From assembly GCA_027030435.1 (NCBI GenBank), contig JALVEX010000007.1, positions 1 through 5,984 of the forward strand: a DNA stretch of 5,984 nt, written 5' to 3'. This stretch comes from Paracoccaceae bacterium (GTDB taxonomy: Bacteria > Pseudomonadota > Alphaproteobacteria > Rhodobacterales > Rhodobacteraceae). Position numbers and translations under genes: made by a program. The notes under the pieces are model-generated. The model saw only the letters and a list, made by a program, of their open reading frames with translations. It made no database searches and was not told the DNA's origin. This document shows positions 1-4,745 of this stretch, piece by piece (the stretch's first letter is position 1; the number at the start of each line of letters is the position of its first letter).

Positions 1-498
1 CACCTCGGGGGCGCATTTGAGGAAATCAGGGGTGAGGATCTCGATCGTGGTTTCGGGGGTGCGGTGGCGGATGGCGCGGATGGTGCGGGCGAAATGCTCG
101 GCCCCGCCATCCTCCAGATCATCGCGATCCACGGAGGTTATCACCACGTGCCTCAGGCCGAGCTTCGCCACCGCATCGGCCACGCGCGCGGGCTCGAAGG
201 GATCGAGCGCATCCGGCCGCCCGGTGGCGATATTGCAGAACGTGCAGCCCCGGGTGCAGATTTCGCCCATGATCATCATCGTGGCGTGGCCCTGATTCCA
301 GCACTCGCCCACATTGGGGCAGCCCGCTTCCTCGCAGACGGTGTTGAGGGCATGTTCGCGCATGATGCGCCGGGTATCGGCATAACCCTTGCCCCCCGGC
401 GCGCGCACCCGGATCCAGTCGGGCTTCTTCGGCTGGGGATTGTCGGCCCGGTGGGCCTTCTCCGGATGGCGGCTGGCGGGATCCTTGAGGTTTCGCAT
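1..498 (-). CDS. lipA: Lipoyl synthase, N-terminal 166 residues (runs off the left edge)
   Basis: Radical-SAM iron-sulfur enzyme that inserts two sulfur atoms at C6 and C8 of octanoyl groups on lipoyl domains, the last step of lipoate cofactor assembly in the cytoplasm. Both cysteine sets of the family are visible. CEEAGCPNVGEC gives Cys55, Cys60 and Cys66, the auxiliary [4Fe-4S] ligands that supply sulfur. CTRGCTFC gives Cys81, Cys85 and Cys88, the SAM-binding cluster. Further conserved stretches are ATMMIMGEI (72-80), VVITSVDRDD and EILTPDF near the window edge. The ATG at 498-496 is chosen because the protein then begins MRNLKDPASRHPEKAHR, a typical alphaproteobacterial LipA N-terminus, and an AGGGGA Shine-Dalgarno lies about 8 bases upstream. 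The frame stays open to base 1, so roughly the C-terminal half, including the conserved serine ligand, lies outside. It is divergent from aqpZ. No truncation or frameshift is seen in the visible part. Confidence 0.97.
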   Translation of the reverse strand, partial: MRNLKDPASRHPEKAHRADNPQPKKPDWIRVRAPGGKGYADTRRIMREHALNTVCEEAGCPNVGECWNQGHATMMIMGEICTRGCTFCNIATGRPDALDPFEPARVADAVAKLGLRHVVITSVDRDDLEDGGAEHFARTIRAIRHRTPETTIEILTPDFLKCAPEV

Positions 499-509
499 CG
501 ATTTTTCCC

Positions 510-537
510 CTGAAACAGGCCTTGCCCCTGCGATAAT
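510..537 (+). promoter_or_regulatory. Candidate sigma70-type promoter for aqpZ
   Basis: CTGAAA (510-515), a 16-bp spacer and GATAAT (532-537) match 4/6 and 5/6 of the -35 and -10 consensus. Transcription would start near 544 and leave a leader of about 80 nt before aqpZ. The -35 element nearly abuts the lipA ribosome-binding site on the other strand. This is read by eye only and is weak; promoters in GC-rich alphaproteobacteria often deviate from this consensus. Confidence 0.3.
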
Positions 538-580
538 GGATCACAAGGGGAAGAGCCAGCGGGAATTTGCGATGGCGCCC

Positions 581-606
581 ATGCAGGAAATGCAGGCGTC
601 TTGCAT
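581..606. repeat. ATGCA half-site cluster upstream of aqpZ
   Basis: ATGCAGG occurs at 581-587 and again at 590-596. The second copy's ATGCA (590-594) also pairs as an inverted repeat with TGCAT at 602-606, across 7 bases. The cluster ends 6 bases before the aqpZ Shine-Dalgarno (612-617). It could be an operator or an RNA structure near the ribosome-binding site, but short repeats like this also arise by chance. Confidence 0.3.
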
Positions 607-625
607 AGAATAAGGAACAGTATCC

Positions 626-1318
626 ATGTTGAGAAAAATGATCGCTGAGGCGCTCGGCACCTTCATCCTTGTCTTTTTCGGCGTCGGATCGGCGGTGCTG
701 ATGGGCGGTGAGATCGGCATGCTCGGCATCTCGCTCGCCTTCGGGCTCTCGATCGTTGCCGCCGCCTACGGGCTCGGCGCCATCTCGGGCGCCCATCTCA
801 ACCCGGCGGTTTCACTGGGTATGGTGACGGCGGGGCGCATGTCGGGCGGCGAATTCATCCGCTACGCCATCGCCCAGATCATCGGCGCCACCATCGCCGC
901 GCTCATCGTGCTGATCATCGCAAGCGGCAAGGCGGATTATTCGCTGGCCGAAAACGGCCTTGGGCAGAACGGCTGGGGGCCGGGCTATCTCGGCGAATAC
1001 GGGATCGGCTCCGCCATCGTCTTCGAGCTGATCGCCACCTTCCTCTTCGTGCTGGTGATCCTCGGCGCCACCGCAAAAGGTGCGCCCTCCGCCATGGCCG
1101 GCCTCGCCATCGGGCTGACGCTCGCCGGCATCCACATGGTGGGCATCACCGTGACGGGGGTTTCGGTCAACCCCGCCCGCTCCATCGGCCCGGCGCTGTT
1201 TGTCGGCGGTCAGGCGCTTGCCCAGCTCTGGCTCTTCATCCTGATCCCGCTTGCCGGCGGGGCGATTGCCGGAATGTTCGACAAGGCGCTCACCGATCCC
1301 GACACCCCGCAAGCCTGA
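626..1318 (+). CDS. aqpZ: Aquaporin Z-type water channel
   Basis: A 230-aa MIP-family inner-membrane channel that conducts water passively; E. coli AqpZ has 231 aa. Two half-membrane NPA loops are present: HLNPAVS (NPA at 58-60) and VSVNPARS (NPA at 181-183). There are six hydrophobic segments, and the N-terminal motif AEALGTFILVFFGVGSAV is typical. Aligned by eye to E. coli AqpZ, the selectivity filter residues are Phe39, His169 and Arg184, which point to a water-specific channel rather than a glycerol facilitator. The fourth position is Val178 where E. coli has Thr183. The ATG at 626 is supported by AAGGAA at 612-617, eight bases upstream. It is divergent from lipA and convergent with the DUF6456-type gene, with a hairpin 19 bases past its stop. 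It appears to be a single-gene transcription unit. Confidence in the family is very high; physiological role (osmotic adaptation) is inferred. Confidence 0.96.
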   Translation: MLRKMIAEALGTFILVFFGVGSAVLMGGEIGMLGISLAFGLSIVAAAYGLGAISGAHLNPAVSLGMVTAGRMSGGEFIRYAIAQIIGATIAALIVLIIASGKADYSLAENGLGQNGWGPGYLGEYGIGSAIVFELIATFLFVLVILGATAKGAPSAMAGLAIGLTLAGIHMVGITVTGVSVNPARSIGPALFVGGQALAQLWLFILIPLAGGAIAGMFDKALTDPDTPQA

Positions 1319-1337
1319 CACTCACGGGGCCAAAAGC

Positions 1338-1370
1338 CAGCCTGCCCCCTTTTCGATAGGGGGCAGGCTG
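1338..1370. terminator. Strong hairpin terminator between convergent aqpZ and DUF6456-type gene
   Basis: A perfect 13-bp inverted repeat (CAGCCTGCCCCCT at 1338-1350, AGGGGGCAGGCTG at 1358-1370) encloses a 7-base loop. Reading the minus strand, it begins 3 bases after the stop of the 1374-2522 gene and is followed two bases later by TTTT (1335-1332), the layout of an intrinsic terminator. Reading the plus strand, it starts 19 bases after the aqpZ stop but lacks a U-run. It probably ends minus-strand transcripts efficiently and may also stabilise or stop the aqpZ transcript. Confidence 0.8.
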
Positions 1371-1373
1371 CAT

Positions 1374-2522
1374 TCAGCCGATCAGGGGCCCGTGCTTGCC
1401 GTATCTCTCCTCGTAATGGCGCTTGAGGCGCTGGAGCGCGATCCTGAGCACGATCTTGCCCGAACGCGCCGACCACCCCATGCGCTTCTCGGCCGTTTCC
1501 AGCCCTTCGAGAAAGCAGCAGCAGCGCAGCACCACATCGCCAAGCCCCGGCCCCAGATCCGCGAGCGCCGCCATCACCCGATCGCGCGCCGCCTGCGGCC
1601 CCGGGGCGGGCCCCGCGCCGCCCTCATACTGGCCGCGGTTGCCGGGGGTGAGGAACTTGTCCCAGTTCTGCGCCACGCGCGGGCCCATCTGCGCCAGCTC
1701 GAAATCCTCGCGCAGACGCTCGCCCGCGGCCACCAGATCATCGGTGAGGAAGGGGTTGCCGTTCCTGTCCTTGCGCCGCGAGAGCGCGAGCAGGGGCGAT
1801 TCGGCCATGTTGTAGCGCACCGCGCGCGGCGATTTCGCCCCCTTCTCCATCACCGCCTTCTCGCCCCATTCGCGATGCTGCTCGCCGAAGGCGGCCTGCC
1901 CCTCGCACAGCCCCTCGCCGCTCTTCCCGGCACAAAGCATGCGCTTCAGCGCCGCGCGCCCGGCGGAGGTGATGCGGTAGCGCATGATCCGCCCCCGCTC
2001 CCCCTTGCTCTGGATCCAGTCCTTCAGCGCCATGGCCTGCGCGATCTCGCGCGCCACCACGGCGGTGCGCGTCGTCCTGCCGCCCGGCAGCTCGCGCACC
2101 ACGACGGCCTTTTCCATCTCGCGGGCCACGGCAAGCGTAGCGCCCGGCTCGCACAGGCGGCGCAGCACGCGGCGCGCCTCGCGCTCGAGCGTGGCTTCAT
2201 CCGGGCACGGGGGGGTATTGCGAATCGGGGCTGACATCTGTGTGAACTCCTTGCTGGCGCGATCGAAATTGCGAAATCTCCTGCGCCCGAGGCGTTCCAG
2301 CGCCTCGTCAACCAGGAGATCGTCGCGCCTGTTCTCGAATTTGCGCACCTGGCGCAGCACCGTCGAGGCATGGCACCCCGAGAGCCGCGCCAGGGCACGG
2401 ATCGGGAGGCCATATTCGGTGTGCAACAGATACCGCCGGACAGAAACCGGCACCCAGCGGGGCAGAAGCCTGTCGGCCATCATCACTTCGGATATACTCG
2501 CCACCACTCCAGGCTTACCCAT
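1374..2522 (-). CDS. Helix-turn-helix protein with C-terminal DUF6456-like domain
   Basis: A 382-aa protein, probably a DNA-binding regulator of unknown target. Residues about 38-60 (GLPIRALARLSGCHASTVLRQ) form a clear helix-turn-helix. Residues about 155-196 resemble a winged helix, ending in RYRITSAGRAALKRML, a wing-plus-helix pattern known from MarR-like proteins. From about 235 onward (AESPLLALSRRKDRNG, FLTDDLVAAGERLREDFELAQ) the sequence matches my recollection of DUF6456, an alphaproteobacterial domain. It ends with a Cys triplet (334-336) before a basic helix containing MGWSARSGKIVLRIAL. The ATG at 2522 is preferred because GGAAGGGGG lies 8 bases upstream. The frame also allows a TTG at 2594, or ATGs at 2483 and 2480 without a Shine-Dalgarno, although 2480 (MADRLLPRWVP) resembles the N-terminus I recall for homologues. 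It is divergent from the DUF6477-like gene. Confidence 0.85.
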   Translation of the reverse strand: MGKPGVVASISEVMMADRLLPRWVPVSVRRYLLHTEYGLPIRALARLSGCHASTVLRQVRKFENRRDDLLVDEALERLGRRRFRNFDRASKEFTQMSAPIRNTPPCPDEATLEREARRVLRRLCEPGATLAVAREMEKAVVVRELPGGRTTRTAVVAREIAQAMALKDWIQSKGERGRIMRYRITSAGRAALKRMLCAGKSGEGLCEGQAAFGEQHREWGEKAVMEKGAKSPRAVRYNMAESPLLALSRRKDRNGNPFLTDDLVAAGERLREDFELAQMGPRVAQNWDKFLTPGNRGQYEGGAGPAPGPQAARDRVMAALADLGPGLGDVVLRCCCFLEGLETAEKRMGWSARSGKIVLRIALQRLKRHYEERYGKHGPLIG

Positions 2523-2586
2523 GAATGCAGCCCCCTTCCGTTCAATGATCCTGCGCAATATGCCCAGAAACCTGCGGTAAATATGG

Positions 2587-2602
2587 TTACGCAAAGGTTA
2601 AC
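2587..2602 (+). promoter_or_regulatory. CtrA-box-like sequence in the DUF6456/DUF6477 divergent gap
   Basis: TTAC, then GCAAAGG (7 bases), then TTAAC matches the alphaproteobacterial CtrA consensus TTAA-N7-TTAA with one mismatch in the left half, and has the favoured trailing C. It lies 65 bp upstream of the chosen start of the DUF6456-type gene and about 137 bp upstream of the DUF6477-like gene. A further GGTAA at 576-580 of the preceding kilobase (2576-2580) and GGTTA at 2585-2589 and 2596-2600 give a loose run of related pentamers. Binding by CtrA is an inference from the pattern alone. Confidence 0.35.
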
Positions 2603-2738
2603 AGACGCGACGCAACCGATGATTGCGCTGAAAAACTAAACTTTTCTGAAACCAACGTTCGCGCGAGTGCGACAACGCGCAACACCCGCTTAAATTGTGT
2701 CAATCTTGTGGCAAATCACCATTTGGAGGATTGCCGCC

Positions 2739-3053
2739 ATGAAAGACATCCTGAGCCTTCTGGAATCGCTTCACCGCCCCCGCCTTCTGATGCAGGCCGC
2801 CAGGATCGGGCTTCAGGAATACGACCGCCGGCGCTTCCTCTCCCGCCTCCTGCGCAGTGCGGTGCCGCCTGGGCCGGGTGCGGCGATCGCCTCCCTGATG
2901 CAGATCGAGGCCCGCCTCGAGGCGCGCCGCAAGACGGGAGACGCCGGCTACAGCATCGCGCGGCATGTGGAAGTGCTGATCGCGCTCCTGGGCGAGGCCC
3001 GCCTGCTGCGCGCCCGCCTTGATTGCAGCCGCGCCGGCCGCCATCCGGCCTGA
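2739..3053 (+). CDS. Small DUF6477-like protein
   Basis: A 104-aa basic, soluble, mostly helical protein with no signal peptide or membrane segment. The N-terminus MKDILSLLESLHRPRLLMQAAR, the Tyr/Arg-rich stretch EYDRRRFLSRLL (27-38), and the downstream pattern YSIARHVEVLIALLGEARLL match what I recall of the DUF6477 family in Rhodobacterales; the function of that family is not known to me. The ATG at 2739 is chosen over an in-frame GTG at 2697 because GGAGG (2725-2729) lies 9 bases upstream and the family motif begins there. The gene is divergent from the DUF6456-type regulator across a 216-bp gap and convergent with the MttB-like gene, whose stop lies 12 bases beyond its own. A regulatory link to the DUF6456-type protein is plausible from position only. 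Confidence 0.8.
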   Translation: MKDILSLLESLHRPRLLMQAARIGLQEYDRRRFLSRLLRSAVPPGPGAAIASLMQIEARLEARRKTGDAGYSIARHVEVLIALLGEARLLRARLDCSRAGRHPA

Positions 3054-3065
3054 AGCGCGCCGCGA

Positions 3066-4604
3066 TCAGGTGAATGCGTCGGGCATCGAATCCTTCTTGC
3101 GGCGCACGAAATCCTCAAGGGATTCGGCTATTCCCGCATCAAGCGCCGGTGCCTCGTAATCCGCCAGAAGCCTTTTCACCCGCGCCGCCGCCAGCGCCAC
3201 CGTATCGCGCCCGCCCTCCTCGGACCACGTTTCAAACGGCTTGTAATCGAAGAGATCGGAGCGCCAGAAGGCCTCCCTGAAATTGGCCTGGGTATGGGCG
3301 CAGCCGAGGTAATGCCCCCCCGGCCCCACCTCGCGGATGGCGTCAAGCGCCTGGGCGTTTTTGTCGGTCGCGATTCCCTTCGCGAGCCCGTGCAGCACGC
3401 CGAGCTGATCGGCGTCCATCACGAATTTCTCGAACCCCGCCACCAGCCCGCCTTCAAGCCAGCCGCAGGCGTGGAGCATGAAGTTGACCCCCCCGAGCAG
3501 CGCCGCGTTGAGGGTGTTGGCGCTCTCGTAGCCGGCCTGCGCATCCGCCAGCTTGGAGCCGCAGAGCGCACCGCCGGATCTGAAGGGAAGGTTAAGGCGC
3601 CGTGCAAGCTGCCCCGCACCGTAAAGGATTTGTGAAGCTTCCGGCGTGCCGAATGTAGGCGCGCCGGAATTCATGTCGATCGAGGTGACGAAACAGCCGA
3701 AGATCACCGGCGCGCCGGGGCGGATCAGCTGGCTGTAGGCCACACCCGCCAGCACTTCGGCCAGCACCTGGGTCAGCGTTCCGGCCACGCTCACCGGCGC
3801 CATCGCGCCGCCCACGATGAAGGGCGAGACGATACAGGCCTGCCCCGCGCGCGCATAGACCTCGAGCGCGCCCATCATGGTGGCATCGAAGGTGAGCGGC
3901 GAATTGATGTTGACGAGCGATGTCATCACGCAATTCTCCGCCACGAAATCGCGCCCGAACAGAAGCTCGCACATCGCCACCGAATCCGCCGCCCGCTCCG
4001 GCGCGGTGACGGAGCCCATGAAGGGTTTGTCCGAAAGCGTCATGTGGGCGAGCAGCATGTCGAGGTGGCGCTTGTTCACCGCCACGTCGGTGGGCTCGCA
4101 CAGGGTGCCGCCGGAATGGTGCAGGTATTTCGACATGAAGCCGAGGCGCACGAAATTGCGGAAATCCTCCATCGTGCCATAGCGCCGCCCGCCCTCGAGA
4201 TCGCGCACGAAGGGCGGGCCATAGACCGGGGCCGTCACCAGCGTGCGCCCGCCGATCTCGACATTTCGCGCGGGGTTGCGGGCGTGCTGGGTGAAGCGCG
4301 AGGGCGCCGTGGCGCAGAGCCTGCGGGCAAGGCCGCGCGGGATGCGCACGCGATCGCCCGCCACATCCGCCCCCGCCGCGCGCCACAGCTCGAGCGCGCC
4401 GGGGTTTTCGGCGAAGGTGACCCCGATCTCCTCGAGCACCAGTTCGGCATTTTCCTCGATGATCTCGATCGCCTCGGCATCGAGGATCTCGAAATTTGGT
4501 ATCCTGCGCTCGATGAAACGCGCGGTTTCAAAGCGCACCGCCCCGCGCGCCGCCCGCCTTGCCGCCCCGCCGCCGCCGCGCCGCCTTCTTCTGCCTTCGC
4601 TCAT
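3066..4604 (-). CDS. Trimethylamine methyltransferase (MttB/COG5598) family protein, non-pyrrolysine type
   Basis: A 512-aa cytoplasmic TIM-barrel-type protein of the MttB family. Founding members move a methyl group from trimethylamine to a corrinoid protein; pyrrolysine-free relatives include a glycine betaine methyltransferase and many of unknown substrate. Supporting stretches are NFEILDAEAIEIIEENAELVLEEIGV near the N-terminus, YGTMEDFRNFVRLG, LHHSGGTLCEPTDV, SPFIVGGAMAPVSVAGTLTQ, FRSGGALCGSKLADAQAGYES and HACGWLEGGLVAGFEKFVMD. The frame has no internal amber codon, so it is not a pyrrolysine enzyme and TMA is an unlikely substrate; a quaternary amine or other methylated compound is possible. 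The first 24 residues are an Arg/Gly-rich tail (five Arg at 5-9) outside the fold. The start is ATG at 4604-4602 with GGGAG about 6 bases upstream. The frame continues open upstream only because it is antisense to guaA. No corrinoid protein gene is beside it here. Confidence 0.9.
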   Translation of the reverse strand: MSEGRRRRRGGGGAARRAARGAVRFETARFIERRIPNFEILDAEAIEIIEENAELVLEEIGVTFAENPGALELWRAAGADVAGDRVRIPRGLARRLCATAPSRFTQHARNPARNVEIGGRTLVTAPVYGPPFVRDLEGGRRYGTMEDFRNFVRLGFMSKYLHHSGGTLCEPTDVAVNKRHLDMLLAHMTLSDKPFMGSVTAPERAADSVAMCELLFGRDFVAENCVMTSLVNINSPLTFDATMMGALEVYARAGQACIVSPFIVGGAMAPVSVAGTLTQVLAEVLAGVAYSQLIRPGAPVIFGCFVTSIDMNSGAPTFGTPEASQILYGAGQLARRLNLPFRSGGALCGSKLADAQAGYESANTLNAALLGGVNFMLHACGWLEGGLVAGFEKFVMDADQLGVLHGLAKGIATDKNAQALDAIREVGPGGHYLGCAHTQANFREAFWRSDLFDYKPFETWSEEGGRDTVALAAARVKRLLADYEAPALDAGIAESLEDFVRRKKDSMPDAFT

Positions 4605-4619
4605 GCCCTGCTCCCGCTT

Positions 4620-4679
4620 GCGCAAATCTCCAGCCCAAGCATTACGGCCGATCCCGCCCGCGCCATGCAAGATTTGCGC
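4620..4679. repeat. Spaced perfect inverted repeat in the guaA/MttB-like divergent gap
   Basis: GCGCAAATCT (4620-4629) and its exact reverse complement AGATTTGCGC (4670-4679) are separated by 40 bases, with centres 50 bp apart, close to five helical turns. The arms flank the candidate promoter for the MttB-like gene: one covers its -35 region, the other lies in its leader. This layout would suit a dimeric regulator binding two sites, but neither arm alone is a palindrome. Confidence 0.5.
4641..4670 (-). promoter_or_regulatory. Candidate promoter for the MttB-like gene
   Basis: On the minus strand TTGCAT (4670-4665), an 18-bp spacer and CGTAAT (4646-4641) each match 4/6 of the sigma70 -35 and -10 consensus. 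Transcription would start near 4634, leaving a leader of about 30 nt that includes the GGGAG ribosome-binding site. Weak by consensus, but well placed relative to the start codon and to the two inverted-repeat arms. Confidence 0.3.
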
Positions 4680-4745
4680 CGCCCTGCGCCGGAAAGCGAC
4701 ATCGGGGGCTTGATCAGAGCGCCCTCCCCCCCTATTGCGGCCTGC

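Noticed and set aside
119..796. A 225-codon minus-strand open frame running through aqpZ, the intergenic gap and lipA.
   Set aside because: It is out of frame with lipA, which is clearly coded in another minus-strand frame with all six cluster cysteines, and it crosses aqpZ antisense.
1251..2234. A 327-codon plus-strand open frame opposite the DUF6456-type gene, overlapping the end of aqpZ.
   Set aside because: The translation is Arg/Ala/Pro/His-rich with no recognisable motif, and the opposite strand carries a convincing protein with HTH and family motifs.
2630..2647. GAAAA-N7-TTTTC inverted repeat in the divergent gap, considered as an operator.
   Set aside because: Five-base A/T arms are too short to separate from chance in an AT-rich patch.
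3049..3070. CCTGA...TCAGG palindrome spanning the two convergent stop codons, considered as a terminator.
   Set aside because: The stem is only 5 bp with a 12-base loop and no U-run. The matching arms follow largely from two convergent TGA stops with similar flanks.
4605..4745. A purine-sensing riboswitch ahead of guaA.
   Set aside because: The gap is 141 bp, has no visible conserved three-way-junction core, and is divided between two divergent promoters; nothing beyond the spaced inverted repeat stands out.
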